From: Streptococcus halotolerans
Lineage (GTDB): Bacteria > Bacillota > Bacilli > Lactobacillales > Streptococcaceae
Reading direction: 5' to 3'
NCBI RefSeq assembly: GCF_001598035.1
Contig: NZ_CP014835.1
Coordinates: forward strand, 1,835,001-1,899,000
Length of the DNA stretch: 64,000 nucleotides
A model generated the notes under the pieces. It worked only from the letters and a program-made list of their open reading frames with translations. It was not told the origin of the DNA and ran no database searches. Each line of letters opens with the position of its first letter. Position 1 is the stretch's first letter. Shown piece after piece: positions 26,219 through 36,644 of the stretch. The translations under genes and the position numbers were made by a program.

Positions 26219-28297
26219 ATGGCTCGCGAATTTTCACTAGCAAAAACTCGTAATATCGGTATCATGGCTCACGTTGATGCTGGTAAAACAACTACTACAG
26301 AGCGTATTCTTTATTATACAGGTCGTATCCACAAAATTGGTGAAACACACGAAGGTGCTTCACAAATGGACTGGATGGAACAAGAACAAGAACGTGGTAT
26401 TACAATCACATCTGCTGCGACAACAGCACAATGGGATGGTCACCGTGTTAACATCATTGATACGCCAGGACACGTTGACTTCACAATTGAAGTGCAACGT
26501 TCACTTCGCGTACTTGATGGAGCAGTAACTGTCCTTGACTCTCAGTCAGGTGTAGAACCTCAAACTGAAACAGTTTGGCGCCAAGCAACTGAATATGGAG
26601 TTCCTCGTATCGTTTTTGCTAACAAAATGGACAAAATCGGTGCTGATTTCCTTTACTCAGTAAGCACACTTCATGATCGTCTTCAAGCCAATGCACACCC
26701 AATTCAATTGCCAATCGGTTCAGAAGATGATTTCCGTGGAATCATCGACTTGATCAAAATGAAAGCTGAAATCTATACCAATGACCTTGGTACAGATATT
26801 CTTGAAGAAGATATTCCAGCTGATTACCTTGAGCAGGCTGAAGAATACCGTGAAAAATTGATTGAAGCAGTTGCTGAGACTGATGAAGATCTAATGATGA
26901 AATACCTTGAAGGTGAAGAAATTACGAATGAAGAGTTGATGGCTGGTATTCGTAAAGCGACTATCAACGTTGAATTCTTCCCAGTACTTTGTGGTTCAGC
27001 CTTCAAAAACAAAGGTGTTCAATTGATGCTTGATGCGGTTATCAACTACCTTCCAAGCCCACTTGACATTCCAGCTATTAAAGGAACAAATCCAGATACA
27101 GACGCTGAAGAAGAACGTCCAGCATCTGATGAAGAGCCTTTTGCAGCTCTTGCCTTCAAGATTATGACTGATCCATTCGTAGGTCGTTTGACATTCTTCC
27201 GTGTTTACTCTGGTGTTCTTAACTCAGGTTCATACGTCATGAATACTTCAAAAGGTAAGCGTGAGCGTATTGGACGTATCCTTCAAATGCATGCAAACAG
27301 CCGTCAAGAGATTGAAACAGTTTATGCTGGTGATATCGCTGCCGCTGTCGGTTTGAAAGATACAACTACTGGTGATTCATTGACTGATGAAAAAGCAAAA
27401 GTTATTCTTGAATCAATCAACATTCCAGAACCAGTTATCCAATTGATGGTTGAGCCAAAATCTAAGGCTGACCAAGATAAAATGGGTATTGCCCTTCAAA
27501 AACTTGCTGAAGAAGATCCAACATTCCGCGTTGAAACAAACGTTGAAACTGGGGAAACAGTTATTGCTGGTATGGGTGAGCTTCACTTGGATGTCCTTGT
27601 TGACCGTATGCGTCGCGAATTCAAAGTTGAAGCGAACGTAGGTGCGCCTCAAGTATCATACCGTGAAACATTCCGTGCTTCTACTCAAGCTCGTGGATTC
27701 TTCAAACGTCAATCTGGTGGTAAAGGTCAATTTGGTGATGTTTGGATTGAATTTACACCTAATGAAGAGGGTAAAGGATTTGAGTTTGAAAATGCTATCG
27801 TTGGTGGGGTAGTTCCTCGTGAATTTGTTCCAGCGGTTGAAAAAGGTCTTGTAGAATCTATGGAAAACGGTGTTCTTGCTGGTTATCCATTGGTTGACGT
27901 TAAAGCTAAACTCTATGATGGTTCATACCACGATGTCGATTCATCTGAAACAGCCTTCAAGATTGCTGCATCACTTGCTCTTAAAGAAGCTGCTAAATCA
28001 GCGCAACCTGCTATCCTTGAGCCTATGATGTTAGTTACTGTAACAGTTCCAGAAGAAAACCTTGGAGATGTTATGGGACATGTTACAGCTCGTCGTGGAC
28101 GTGTAGATGGTATGGAAGCTCATGGTAACAGCCAAATTGTTCGTGCCTATGTTCCACTTGCTGAAATGTTTGGTTATGCAACAACTCTTCGTTCTGCAAC
28201 TCAAGGACGTGGTACATTCATGATGGTATTTGACCACTATGAAGATGTTCCTAAGTCAGTGCAAGAAGAAATCATCAAGAAAAATTCTGGTGAATAA
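26219..28297 (+). CDS. fusA: Elongation factor G
   Basis: GTPase that drives translocation on the ribosome. The 692 residues contain G1 AHVDAGKTT (17-25), the switch region [28 protein letters not shown] and the C-terminal domains with [16 protein letters not shown] sequence ([17 protein letters not shown]). AGGAG precedes the ATG. The terminator at 28319 ends the gene. Confidence 0.99.
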   Translation: MAREFSLAKTRNIGIMAHVDAGKTTTTERILYYTGRIHKIGETHEGASQMDWMEQEQERGITITSAATTAQWDGHRVNIIDTPGHVDFTIEVQRSLRVLDGAVTVLDSQSGVEPQTETVWRQATEYGVPRIVFANKMDKIGADFLYSVSTLHDRLQANAHPIQLPIGSEDDFRGIIDLIKMKAEIYTNDLGTDILEEDIPADYLEQAEEYREKLIEAVAETDEDLMMKYLEGEEITNEELMAGIRKATINVEFFPVLCGSAFKNKGVQLMLDAVINYLPSPLDIPAIKGTNPDTDAEEERPASDEEPFAALAFKIMTDPFVGRLTFFRVYSGVLNSGSYVMNTSKGKRERIGRILQMHANSRQEIETVYAGDIAAAVGLKDTTTGDSLTDEKAKVILESINIPEPVIQLMVEPKSKADQDKMGIALQKLAEEDPTFRVETNVETGETVIAGMGELHLDVLVDRMRREFKVEANVGAPQVSYRETFRASTQARGFFKRQSGGKGQFGDVWIEFTPNEEGKGFEFENAIVGGVVPREFVPAVEKGLVESMENGVLAGYPLVDVKAKLYDGSYHDVDSSETAFKIAASLALKEAAKSAQPAILEPMMLVTVTVPEENLGDVMGHVTARRGRVDGMEAHGNSQIVRAYVPLAEMFGYATTLRSATQGRGTFMMVFDHYEDVPKSVQEEIIKKNSGE

Positions 28298-28318
28298 TAC
28301 ATAGCAGTTAAGTGCTTG

Positions 28319-28349
28319 GAGAATGCCCTCGGGTGTTCTCTTTTGTTTT
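28319..28349 (+). terminator. Rho-independent terminator after fusA
   Basis: GAGAATGCCC/GGGTGTTCTC arms with a 2-base loop, followed by TTTTGTTTT. Confidence 0.85.
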
Positions 28350-28367
28350 ACAGAAAAAAGCTTGTAT

Positions 28368-28396
28368 TTGCAATTTAGAAGAAATTATTATACAAT
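28368..28396 (+). promoter_or_regulatory. Probable gap promoter
   Basis: -35 TTGCAA (28368-28373), 17-bp spacer and -10 TACAAT (28391-28396), followed by a leader of about 105 bp. Confidence 0.6.
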
Positions 28397-28507
28397 AATC
28401 ATGTTGAAAGGTTAGCTGATATATATATTAGTTAATATTTTCACAATAGCTAAGGGAGTAGTCCCTAACATAATTATTTATTGATTTTCATAAGGAGGAA
28501 ATCACAA

Positions 28508-29518
28508 ATGACAGTTAAAGTTGGTATTAACGGTTTCGGTCGTATCGGACGTCTTGCATTCCGTCGTATCCAAAATGTAGAAGGTGTTGAAGTTGCACGC
28601 ATCAACGACCTTACAGATCCAGCAATGCTTGCACACTTGTTGAAATATGACACAACTCAAGGTCGTTTCGACGGAACAGTTGAAGTTAAAGACGGTGGAT
28701 TTGAAGTAAATGGTAAATTCATTAAAGTTTCTGCAGAACGTGAACCAGGAAACATTGACTGGGCAAATGACGGTGTAGAAATCGTACTTGAAGCTACTGG
28801 ATTCTTCGCTAAAAAAGAAGCTGCTGAACAACACATCCATGAAAATGGTGCTAAAAAAGTTGTTATCACAGCTCCTGGTGGAAACGATGTTAAAACAGTT
28901 GTTTTCAACACTAACCACGATATCCTTGATGGTACAGAAACAGTTATCTCAGGTGCTTCATGTACTACAAACTGTCTTGCACCAATGGCAAAAGCTCTTC
29001 ATGATAACTTCAACGTCGAAAAAGGTCTTATGACAACTATCCATGGTTACACTGGTGACCAAATGGTACTTGACGGACCACACCGTGGTGGTGACCTACG
29101 TCGTGCTCGTGCAGCAGCAGCAAACATTGTTCCTAACTCAACAGGTGCTGCAAAAGCTATCGGTCTAGTTATTCCAGAATTGAATGGTAAACTTGACGGT
29201 GCTGCACAACGTGTTCCAGTTCCAACAGGTTCAGTTACTGAATTGGTTGTTACTCTTGGACAAAACGTTTCAGTTGAAGAAGTTAATGCTGCAATGAAAT
29301 CAGCTGCAAATGATTCATACGGCTATACTGAAGATCCAATCGTATCATCAGATATCGTTGGTATGTCATACGGTTCATTGTTTGACGCAACTCAAACTAA
29401 AGTACTTGAAGTTGATGGTAAACAATTAGTTAAAGTTGTATCATGGTACGACAACGAAATGTCATACACATCACAACTTGTTCGTACTCTTGAGTACTTC
29501 GCAAAAATTGCTAAATAA
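28508..29518 (+). CDS. gap: Glyceraldehyde-3-phosphate dehydrogenase
   Basis: NAD-dependent glycolytic enzyme. In streptococci it is also found on the cell surface (Plr/SDH) and binds plasmin(ogen). The 336 residues show the NAD-binding [15 protein letters not shown] (6-20), the catalytic motif [12 protein letters not shown] (Cys152) and WYDNEMSY near the C-terminus. The start is ATG 508 bases into the 28-kb line, at 28508, because AAGGAGG lies seven bases before it and [11 protein letters not shown] is the standard start. An in-frame upstream ATG would lack a ribosome site. Confidence 0.99.
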   Translation: MTVKVGINGFGRIGRLAFRRIQNVEGVEVARINDLTDPAMLAHLLKYDTTQGRFDGTVEVKDGGFEVNGKFIKVSAEREPGNIDWANDGVEIVLEATGFFAKKEAAEQHIHENGAKKVVITAPGGNDVKTVVFNTNHDILDGTETVISGASCTTNCLAPMAKALHDNFNVEKGLMTTIHGYTGDQMVLDGPHRGGDLRRARAAAANIVPNSTGAAKAIGLVIPELNGKLDGAAQRVPVPTGSVTELVVTLGQNVSVEEVNAAMKSAANDSYGYTEDPIVSSDIVGMSYGSLFDATQTKVLEVDGKQLVKVVSWYDNEMSYTSQLVRTLEYFAKIAK

Positions 29519-29538
29519 TTGATTTCTAATCAATAGAG

Positions 29539-29563
29539 AAAGGAGGCTTGCCTCCTTTTTTTT
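29539..29563 (+). terminator. Rho-independent terminator after gap
   Basis: Perfect 9-bp stem AAAGGAGGC/GCCTCCTTT with a 2-base loop and a long T-run. Confidence 0.95.
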
Positions 29564-29943
29564 GCATCTAGCTTAGTGTTACAAATGGTGTAAAAGACAG
29601 CAGTATAAAAGACTTAGCTGAAACTTTTGTAACTGATTTAATGATGCGACAACATCGATGTCTTCTAAGAAAGGTTGGTAAAGATTTTGCTACTTTTCTT
29701 GTAAGAAGGAGTGTTCTTGCCATTTTAAACTTAAAGTAAGGGCTACGAAGATTTGATTATTAGATGTAATAGGTGTATGGTCTTTTGATATTGACAGCAA
29801 CATATTCCACCGGATTAGTTTTCGAAGCTAGTCTATTGTGTTAAAATAGGCATAGAATATTAGTCATGATGAGTATGGGATGATGTCGTGACCAAGTAAA
29901 TCATTAGTAACATGCATATATTAGAGAATGGGGGTGACTAATC
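29564..29943. other. Intergenic stretch before the GntR gene
   Basis: No gene is seen. A TGTTAAAAT extended -10-like element lies near 29839-29847, about 95 bp before the GntR frame. Confidence 0.4.
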
Positions 29944-30657
29944 ATCGGACACATTGAACCTAAATATTTACAAATTGCAACACAGATTCGTCAGAAAGTC
30001 AAAGATGAATTTTACCCAGTAAATGCTAGCTTACCTGATGGGAAGACGTTAGCAAAAGAATTTAACGTTAGTTTAATGACCTTGAAACGTGCTTTAGATA
30101 TGTTGGTAGCAGAAGGTTACCTGATTCGAAGACGAGGGGCTGGAACTTTTGTGCGAGATTGGAAGTCAGTTCAAAGGCCTCATATCTATACCCTGAATGG
30201 GCCAACAGAGGATTATGGCGAAAAGGTAGAAACTGAAGTTCTGGCTTTTGATGTCATCAGGTCCGATGCAGAGGTAGCAGAGAAATTATCTATCAATGAA
30301 GATGATTTTATTTATAAGATTATTAGATTGAGGCACATTGATAAACAACCTAGTATCATGGAGTACACTTATATGCCTCTTGATGTTATTCCTAATCTTA
30401 AATATGAACATGTAAAATCGTCTGTTTACCGTTATATTAATGAAAATTTGGGTCGTAAAGTTCATAGCGCTTTTGTAAAAGTAACAGGTGTTCGTCCTAA
30501 TGCATTGGAGCAAGAAAAGATGCATTTGGTAGAAACTGACTATCTGATGCAGATTGAACAGGTCGTGAGCTTAGATAATTGTAAAGTGTTCGAATATGCT
30601 ATCTCACACCATCTACCAGACATTTTTGATTTTGAGACTGTGCTTTTTAAACAATGA
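29944..30657 (+). CDS. GntR/HutC-family regulator lacking a canonical start codon
   Basis: The frame encodes a full GntR winged helix (IEPKYLQIATQIRQKVK ... LAKEFNVSLMTLKRALDML ... RRRGAGTFV) followed by a UTRA effector-binding domain (about 85-237), the HutC type that senses sugars or other small ligands. No ATG, GTG or TTG exists in frame upstream of 30076, and starting there would remove half the DNA-binding helix region. The best ribosome site (GGGGGTG, 29930-29936) stands seven bases before ATC at 29944, which would give (M)GHIEPKY. Either an ATC start is used or the start was lost by one substitution. Sequence downstream is decayed, so loss of function is plausible. Confidence 0.65.
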   Translation: MGHIEPKYLQIATQIRQKVKDEFYPVNASLPDGKTLAKEFNVSLMTLKRALDMLVAEGYLIRRRGAGTFVRDWKSVQRPHIYTLNGPTEDYGEKVETEVLAFDVIRSDAEVAEKLSINEDDFIYKIIRLRHIDKQPSIMEYTYMPLDVIPNLKYEHVKSSVYRYINENLGRKVHSAFVKVTGVRPNALEQEKMHLVETDYLMQIEQVVSLDNCKVFEYAISHHLPDIFDFETVLFKQ

Positions 30658-31408
30658 GCAGAGCCTCGCAAGAAAAGAGGTGCATTTTAAAACGTTGATT
30701 AGAAAAGAACATGTGTCTGAGCTTTAAGTCATTAGTAGTTTGATTGATGAATTTGTAGAATCTGTTGAGAAAAAGCTGATACGAGGAAATGGTGACGTTT
30801 TAGTGACTATGTCAACTGCTGATATGACGGTTGATGCAATAGTTGGCTATGATTGGTTTTAATCATTTACCAATCAGATATTTTTTAACATTGTTGGACA
30901 TTAACAAATGGGCGAAATAGCAATACAAAGAAAGGCATTCTTGTCAGAGCTATTTAGCATTGTCTTTGTCATAACAATCTTATATGAGCATATCTAATGA
31001 TTTTAATTGGGTGTTTCTCTGCTGATTCCTCTAGTTGCGCCTGAATAGTTACTAGAAATATAGTGGCACCTAATTTTCGGATTTAGGTAGTTTGTGACTG
31101 ATGGCGGTCAGATATGGTGGATGGATGGCTGCTAATAGTAATCAGACAAATAAAGACCTATCCAAATATCAGTCAAATTTCATTAGGATGACCTTGGAGC
31201 AATTCAGAGGATATTCCTGTGAAAACTTATGGTACACAGGCGATTTCTTGGCTGATTTTTTAGTTACGGTATTGCTTTAATCTTCCTTTGATCGTTTATT
31301 AGTATTAAGTACAATGATAGCTAGACTGATCTGTTAATGGCTATTGGAATGAAAAGCGATTTTTATGTTGAAAAAAATGTGAAATAATTAATTTATTGCT
31401 TTCATATC
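30658..31408. other. Decayed region between the GntR gene and pgk
   Basis: About 750 bp without an intact gene. Several short protein-like pieces occur in changing frames (for example GDVLVTMSTADMTVDAIVGY near 30790-30850, and a 59-codon open frame at 31101-31280). Frequent stops suggest remnants of one or more genes once next to the regulator, perhaps its target operon. I cannot name them. Confidence 0.45.
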
Positions 31409-31438
31409 TTGGGTTTCTGGGAATAATTATGTTATAAT
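31409..31438 (+). promoter_or_regulatory. Probable pgk promoter
   Basis: -35 TTGGGT (31409-31414), 18-bp spacer and consensus -10 TATAAT (31433-31438). Confidence 0.65.
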
Positions 31439-31472
31439 AGTTTTTGTAAAAAATTAATAAGGAGTCTTACTA

Positions 31473-32669
31473 ATGGCTAAATTAACGCTTAAAGATGTTG
31501 AGTTGAAGGGTAAAAAAGTCCTTGTTCGTGTTGACTTTAACGTGCCTTTGAAAGATGGCGTTATCACAAACGATAACCGTATCACAGCAGCTCTTCCAAC
31601 TATCAAGCACATTGTTGAAGAAGGTGGACGTGCAATCCTTTTCTCTCACCTTGGACGTGTCAAAGAAGAAGCAGATAAAGAAGGTAAATCATTAGCACCT
31701 GTTGCCAAAGCTCTTTCTGAAAAACTTGGACAAGAGGTTGCTTTCCCAGGAGCTACTCGTGGTGCTGAATTAGAAGCTGCTATCAATGCTCTTGAAGATG
31801 GACAAGTACTTCTTGTTGAAAATACTCGTTTTGAAGACGTTGACGGTAAGAAAGAATCTAAAAATGATCCTGAACTCGGTAGCTACTGGGCTTCACTCGG
31901 TGATGGCATCTTTGTTAATGATGCTTTCGGTACAGCTCACCGTGCACACGCGTCAAACGTAGGTATTTCAGCAAATGTTGATAAAGCTGTCGCTGGTTAC
32001 CTTCTTGAAAATGAGATTGCCTACATCCAAGAAGCAGTTGAAACTCCAGAACGTCCATTTGTGGCTATTCTTGGTGGTTCAAAAGTTTCAGATAAGATTG
32101 GTGTTATTGAAAATCTTCTTAATAAAGCTGACAAAGTTCTTATCGGTGGTGGTATGACTTACACATTCTACAAAGCTCAAGGTATCGAAATTGGTAACTC
32201 GCTTGTAGAAGAAGATAAATTAGAAGTTGCAAAAGAATTGCTTGAAAAATCAAATGGGAAATTGATCTTGCCAGTTGATTCAAAAGAAGCCAATGCATTT
32301 GCAGACTATACTGAAGTACGTGATACTGATGGTGAAGCTGTTTCTGAAGGATTCCTTGGACTTGATATCGGACCTAAATCAATTGCTAAATTCGAAGAAG
32401 CTCTTGAAGGTGCTAAAACAGTTGTTTGGAACGGACCAATGGGTGTCTTTGAAAATCCTGACTTCCAAGCTGGTACAATCGGTGTGATGGATGCTATCGT
32501 TAAACAACCAGGTGTTAAATCAATCATTGGTGGTGGTGACTCAGCTGCTGCAGCAATCAACCTAGGTCGCGCAGAGAAATTCTCATGGATTTCAACAGGT
32601 GGTGGTGCCTCAATGGAACTCCTAGAAGGTAAAGTACTTCCAGGACTTGATGCCCTTACTGAAAAATAA
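31473..32669 (+). CDS. pgk: Phosphoglycerate kinase
   Basis: Glycolytic enzyme making ATP from 1,3-bisphosphoglycerate. The 398 residues show [14 protein letters not shown] (16-29), the substrate-binding [39 protein letters not shown] and the nucleotide-binding GGGDSAAA and [13 protein letters not shown] near the C-terminus. AAGGAG precedes the ATG. It is monocistronic, with promoter and terminator visible. Confidence 0.99.
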   Translation: MAKLTLKDVELKGKKVLVRVDFNVPLKDGVITNDNRITAALPTIKHIVEEGGRAILFSHLGRVKEEADKEGKSLAPVAKALSEKLGQEVAFPGATRGAELEAAINALEDGQVLLVENTRFEDVDGKKESKNDPELGSYWASLGDGIFVNDAFGTAHRAHASNVGISANVDKAVAGYLLENEIAYIQEAVETPERPFVAILGGSKVSDKIGVIENLLNKADKVLIGGGMTYTFYKAQGIEIGNSLVEEDKLEVAKELLEKSNGKLILPVDSKEANAFADYTEVRDTDGEAVSEGFLGLDIGPKSIAKFEEALEGAKTVVWNGPMGVFENPDFQAGTIGVMDAIVKQPGVKSIIGGGDSAAAAINLGRAEKFSWISTGGGASMELLEGKVLPGLDALTEK

Positions 32670-32693
32670 GTTTTTGTTAACTTAATATGCTAA

Positions 32694-32732
32694 AAGAGAG
32701 TGGGAAAGTCGGATTTTCCTACTCTCTTCTTG
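32694..32732 (+). terminator. Rho-independent terminator after pgk
   Basis: AAGAGAGTGGGAAA pairs with TTTTCCTACTCTCTT (one mismatch), then a T-rich tail. Confidence 0.9.
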
Positions 32733-33008
32733 TTTAATACCTTTCGTCTGTCTCCCAACTTCGAAGCGAGATAAAAAACTTTCGCTGCTATACGGGTGCG
32801 CATCGAAGGTTATACCAAAAACTCTAAATGCGATACAATAAAGGTGTTCAAGACTATTGTATAGTTAGATCTTACAAGGCTTTTAAGAAGGTTTGCAAAG
32901 CCTAAAGGGGTAACACTTATATTAAGACGGTAAGGAATTAAGGAGGAATGTTGAGTTTCAGTCTATTAATTGTGATAAAATAGATAAGTATTGAAGTGAG
33001 GTAATAAG

Positions 33009-33524
33009 ATGCAATTTCGTTTTGATCCTAAGAAATTTCGTTTGGGGATGCGAACTTTTAAAACGGGTCTGTCGGTTTTTCTTGTGTTAGCATTGTTTAG
33101 CTTATTTGGCTGGGAGGGTCTTCAAATTGGCGCATTGACTGCTGTCTTTAGTTTGAGAGAAAATTTTGATAAAAGTTTTTCTTTTGGGATGTCACGCATT
33201 TTTGGCAATTCAGTTGGTGGTATCTTTGCTTTAATTTATTATCTTTTACGGGAATTATTAGGAGCTGATACGTGGGTTATGCTTGTTTTTGTTCCCATTT
33301 TAACCATGTTGACGATTATGATCAATGTCGCTTGTAATAATAAATCTGGCATTATTGGTGGTGTAGCTGCCTTGCTCATTATCACCTTGTCTGTTCCTCG
33401 GGGAGATACGATTTTCTATGTGTTCTCAAGAATTTTTGAAACTTTCATTGGTGTTTTCATTGCTATTTTAGTTAATACTGATGTTGATAGAGTTCGTCAG
33501 TGGCTAGTTAAAAAGAAGTTTTAG
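33009..33524 (+). CDS. FUSC/aromatic-acid-exporter-like membrane protein
   Basis: A 171-residue membrane protein of the FUSC/ArAE-related group with four to five spans (about 18-33, 38-48, 60-80, 90-105, 112-128, 135-158). The family core GMRTFKTGLSVFLVLALF and ALTAVFSLRENFDKSFSFG is clear. Only the membrane half is present, without the large soluble domain of longer exporters. It stands upstream of glnR-glnA, as in other pyogenic streptococci, but its terminator and the separate glnR promoter make it an independent transcript. Substrate unknown. Confidence 0.8.
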   Translation: MQFRFDPKKFRLGMRTFKTGLSVFLVLALFSLFGWEGLQIGALTAVFSLRENFDKSFSFGMSRIFGNSVGGIFALIYYLLRELLGADTWVMLVFVPILTMLTIMINVACNNKSGIIGGVAALLIITLSVPRGDTIFYVFSRIFETFIGVFIAILVNTDVDRVRQWLVKKKF

Positions 33525-33529
33525 GTTAG

Positions 33530-33566
33530 TAAGGAGTAAGATTTAGTTGTCTGTCTCCTTATTTTT
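33530..33566 (+). terminator. Terminator after the FUSC-like gene
   Basis: TAAGGAG/CTCCTTA stem with a large loop followed by TTTTT. Confidence 0.6.
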
Positions 33567-33569
33567 ATA

Positions 33570-33586
33570 TGTCAGAAAAAGTGACA
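33570..33586 (+). promoter_or_regulatory. GlnR operator upstream of glnRA
   Basis: TGTCAGAAAAAGTGACA fits the GlnR/TnrA consensus TGTNA-N7-TNACA at every fixed position. It lies seven bases before the -35 of glnR, the place of the autoregulatory site in Gram-positive glnRA operons. Confidence 0.88.
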
Positions 33587-33593
33587 TAAGCAC

Positions 33594-33622
33594 TTGACAG
33601 CTATAAATTATCAGAATATAAT
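33594..33622 (+). promoter_or_regulatory. glnRA promoter
   Basis: Consensus TTGACA (33594-33599), 17-bp spacer and consensus TATAAT (33617-33622). Confidence 0.9.
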
Positions 33623-33641
33623 GTACAGGAAAGGAGGTCAC

Positions 33642-34028
33642 ATGAAAGGTAAAGAATTGAGACGAACAATGGCCGTTTTCCCGATTGGGACTGTTATGAA
33701 ATTGACAGATTTAACAGCTAGACAGATTCGCTACTACGAAGACCAAGGATTGATTGATCCTGAGAGAACTCCTGGGAACAGACGCATGTATTCCCTAAAT
33801 GATATGGACCGTTTGCTGGAAATCAAGGATTTCATTGACGAGGGATTAAATATTGCTGCCATAAAGCATGAATATGCGGAACGTCAAGAAGCCAAGCGCT
33901 CGAAGCAGAAATCTTTGACTGATGCTGATGTTCGTCGTATCCTTCATGATGAACTTCTTAATCAAGGAGGATTTCAAAATCCTTCATCACATTTAAATCA
34001 TTTACAATCTGGAATGATGCGTAAATAA
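33642..34028 (+). CDS. glnR: MerR-family nitrogen regulator GlnR
   Basis: Represses glnRA and other nitrogen genes when glutamine is plentiful, together with feedback-inhibited glutamine synthetase. The 128 residues have the MerR-type helix (AVFPIGTVMKLTDLTARQIRYYEDQGLI, about 11-38) and the short C-terminal tail that senses GlnA. ATG 33642 is chosen because AAAGGAGG lies just upstream and MKGKELRRT is the usual start. glnA follows 31 bp downstream. Confidence 0.96.
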   Translation: MKGKELRRTMAVFPIGTVMKLTDLTARQIRYYEDQGLIDPERTPGNRRMYSLNDMDRLLEIKDFIDEGLNIAAIKHEYAERQEAKRSKQKSLTDADVRRILHDELLNQGGFQNPSSHLNHLQSGMMRK

Positions 34029-34059
34029 ATCTGCCTCATATTCTTAAAAAGGAGCTCAA

Positions 34060-35406
34060 ATGGCACTTACAGTAGCTGATATCAAACAAGATATCAAAGA
34101 TAAAAATGTTACATTCTTACGCTTGATGTTTACCGATATCTTGGGAACCATGAAAAATGTCGAAATCCCAGCGACCGATGAGCAAGTTGAAAAAGTCTTA
34201 TCCAATAAGGCGATGTTTGACGGCTCGTCAATTGAAGGATTTGTGCGTATCAATGAATCTGACATGTACCTATACCCTGACCTTGATACATGGACTGTTT
34301 TCCCCTGGGGGGATGAAAATGGTGCTGTAGCTGGTTTGATTTGTGATATTTACACGTCAGAAGGCCAACCATTTGCTGGTGACCCTCGTGGTAATTTGAA
34401 ACGTTCATTGGAACACATGGAAGAAGTTGGTTTCAAATCATTTAATTTGGGTCCTGAACCAGAATTTTTCCTTTTCAAACTGAATGATAAAGGCGAACCT
34501 ACTCTTGATGTCAATGATAAAGGTGGATACTTTGATCTAGCTCCAACTGATTTGGCTGATAATACTCGTCGTGAGATTGTTAATGTCTTGACGGAAATGG
34601 GTTTTGAAGTTGAGGCTAGTCACCACGAAGTTGCTGTTGGTCAACATGAAATTGACTTTAAATATGGTGATGTCTTAGAAGCTTGTGATAATATCCAAAT
34701 GTTTAAGTTGGTTGTTAAAACGATTGCTCGGAAACACGGTTTGTATGCGACTTTTATGGCGAAACCGAAATTTGGCATCGCGGGCTCTGGGATGCATTGC
34801 AATATGTCTCTCTTTGATAAAGAGGGTCAGAATGCTTTTTACGATCCTGAAGATAAGAATGGTATGCAGTTGTCTGAGACGGCTTATCATTTTCTCGGTG
34901 GCTTGATGAAGCACGCTTATAATTACACAGCTATTATGAATCCGACGGTTAATTCATATAAGCGTTTGGTTCCTGGTTATGAGGCTCCTGTTTACATCGC
35001 TTGGGCAGGCCGTAACCGCTCTCCCCTCATTCGCGTTCCTGCTTCTCGTGGCATGAGTACACGGTTGGAATTACGTTCTGTTGACCCAACGGCGAACCCT
35101 TATCTAGCTATGGCAGTATTGCTTGAGTCTGGTTTAGATGGTGTTAAAAATAAGATTGAAGCACCAACACCTGTTGAATCTAACATTTATGCTATGTCCG
35201 CTGATGAGCGTAAAGCAGCGGGAATTAGCGATCTTCCTTCAACGCTGCACAATGCGATTAAAGCTTTGCAGGAAGATGAAGTTGTTAAGGCAGCGCTTGG
35301 TGAACATATTACAACCAACTTTGTTGAAGCAAAACGCCTTGAATGGGCGAGCTATGCTACCTTTGTGTCACAATGGGAAATTGATAATTATTTAGATTTA
35401 TATTAA
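34060..35406 (+). CDS. glnA: Glutamine synthetase, type I
   Basis: Forms glutamine from glutamate, ammonium and ATP. The 448 residues show [10 protein letters not shown] (metal and substrate loop, about 50-60), GPEPEFFLF (metal Glu), [13 protein letters not shown], the ATP-binding [10 protein letters not shown] and NRSPLIRVP. It is the short form without an adenylylation site, as expected for the GlnR-controlled, feedback-inhibited Gram-positive enzyme. AAAAGGAG precedes the ATG, and a strong terminator follows. Confidence 0.98.
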   Translation: MALTVADIKQDIKDKNVTFLRLMFTDILGTMKNVEIPATDEQVEKVLSNKAMFDGSSIEGFVRINESDMYLYPDLDTWTVFPWGDENGAVAGLICDIYTSEGQPFAGDPRGNLKRSLEHMEEVGFKSFNLGPEPEFFLFKLNDKGEPTLDVNDKGGYFDLAPTDLADNTRREIVNVLTEMGFEVEASHHEVAVGQHEIDFKYGDVLEACDNIQMFKLVVKTIARKHGLYATFMAKPKFGIAGSGMHCNMSLFDKEGQNAFYDPEDKNGMQLSETAYHFLGGLMKHAYNYTAIMNPTVNSYKRLVPGYEAPVYIAWAGRNRSPLIRVPASRGMSTRLELRSVDPTANPYLAMAVLLESGLDGVKNKIEAPTPVESNIYAMSADERKAAGISDLPSTLHNAIKALQEDEVVKAALGEHITTNFVEAKRLEWASYATFVSQWEIDNYLDLY

Positions 35407-35426
35407 AAACGTCTGCTGGTCGTTTC

Positions 35427-35473
35427 AGGTTGAAGAAAATGTTCATTTTGGACAATTTTCTTCAACCTTTTTT
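35427..35473 (+). terminator. Rho-independent terminator after glnA
   Basis: Perfect 14-bp stem AGGTTGAAGAAAAT/ATTTTCTTCAACCT followed by a T-run. Confidence 0.95.
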
Positions 35474-35489
35474 CTTTATCCTGGAATCT

Positions 35490-35537
35490 AAAAAATCTCT
35501 TAGAAGTACTGCCATATCAATACTTTTAAGAGATTTT
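35490..35537. terminator. Second hairpin with T-rich tails on both sides
   Basis: AAAAAATCTCTTA/TAAGAGATTTTTT arms with AAGTA/TACTT inside. It can end transcription from either side. It lies between glnA's own terminator and the miniature element at 35548. Confidence 0.75.
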
Positions 35538-35547
35538 TTATTTTAGA

Positions 35548-35655
35548 ATATAGTCAAATGAATTAACTTTGAGACAAAGAACTGAGATGCGGACAGTACT
35601 TGAGTAGGGCAAGGCGAAAGCGACGATGTCTCAACCTTAATTCAAAAGACTATAT
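35548..35655. mobile_element. RUP-like miniature inverted-repeat element (about 108 bp)
   Basis: Imperfect 28-bp terminal inverted repeats (35548-35575 and 35628-35655, about 23 of 28 matching) begin with TATAGTC and end with GACTATA, flanked by TA. The size, the TATAGT start and the TA target match the pneumococcal RUP element, which is thought to be moved by an IS630-type transposase. It has no coding capacity. Confidence 0.75.
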
Positions 35656-36085
35656 AAGGTTATTTCCTCGCTATTTCTCTGTTAGAGAAGGTTTGTTTAC
35701 GTTTTGGAATGTCTGTGGGACATTTTTAATAAGCCAAGAAAGGAAATGAAGTCGCAACAGTGATTGTCTATAATAGCGTGGTAAGCCATTTTAAAGCTTA
35801 GCTTCCTTGAGGTTTAGCAGGATGACTTTGATGCCTTCATTAGGGTGGTTAATAGCGGTATCCCTAAGCTTCTGAGTTTTCAGTGGTGTTATGTGTAATG
35901 ATGGTAGGCTTTTTTGATTGAGATGCTATTAATGTTACGACTAAGAAAGTAACGGGCTATTTTTTAGAAAACTTAAAGAAAGCTTATTTGCAACTTGAGT
36001 GTGATGAATGTCATGTCATCGTCAATAGCATGTCATATTTCTTCGGTAAGATAGACAAGTCTGATAATGAAAGGAAATTTTTAAT
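35656..36085. other. Intergenic stretch before the CHAP protein
   Basis: About 430 bp with no intact gene. Several TATAAT-like and hairpin-like pieces occur but no clear feature. It may contain decayed sequence linked to the miniature element. Confidence 0.4.
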
Positions 36086-36625
36086 ATGACATCAAAAACT
36101 GTTTTTGCAACCTTAGGTCTCGTAGCAGCTTCTGGATTATCTTTAATGACCAGTGGTACTGTTAGTGCTGACCAATACGCTTATCATTATTCTTATGATT
36201 ACAGCTATCAGAATTATGGGGATCAATATCAAGATGCTGCATGGGGAAGTCAACCAGCAGCCAGTTATGTGCCAGTATCGACAATAAGCTCAAATGGCTA
36301 TCCAGTTGGGCAATGTACTTGGGGAGCCAAAACTTTGGCACCTTGGGCTGGTAGCAACTGGGGAAATGGTGGTGATTGGACAGTAAGTGCCTCAATAGCA
36401 GGATTTGCTACGGGTTCAACACCACAAGTGGGTGCACTAATGGTTTGGACTGACGGTGGTTATGGTCACGTGGCCTATGTCACGGATGTGGCAGCTGATG
36501 GTCAAATTCAAGTGATGGAAGCTAATTATAATGGGAACCAAGCTGTTGGGAACTATCGGGGATGGTTTAATCCATTAGCAAGTGGTACCCCAGGAACAGT
36601 GTCTTATATTTATCCTAATGTCTAA
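36086..36625 (+). CDS. Secreted CHAP-domain peptidoglycan hydrolase
   Basis: A 179-residue exported protein. It has a signal peptide (1-29, VSA-DQ), a Tyr/Gln-rich linker (30-60) and a CHAP domain (about 65-179) with Cys77 in GQCTWGAK, His128 in YGHVAYV and a Glu/Asn pair in EANYNG (145-149), the catalytic set of cysteine amidases/endopeptidases. Such small CHAP proteins cut peptide cross-links or amide bonds of the wall and are often growth-related or antigenic in streptococci. GAAAGGAAA precedes the ATG. It is monocistronic, with a terminator at 36645. Confidence 0.88.
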   Translation: MTSKTVFATLGLVAASGLSLMTSGTVSADQYAYHYSYDYSYQNYGDQYQDAAWGSQPAASYVPVSTISSNGYPVGQCTWGAKTLAPWAGSNWGNGGDWTVSASIAGFATGSTPQVGALMVWTDGGYGHVAYVTDVAADGQIQVMEANYNGNQAVGNYRGWFNPLASGTPGTVSYIYPNV

Positions 36626-36644
36626 TAACAGATTATCCTATTGT

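Noticed and set aside
32941-32983. AGGAGG followed by ATG and an 11-codon frame upstream of the FUSC-like gene
   Set aside because: The ribosome site is only one or two bases from the ATG, and the frame overlaps a likely -10 element. Most likely chance.
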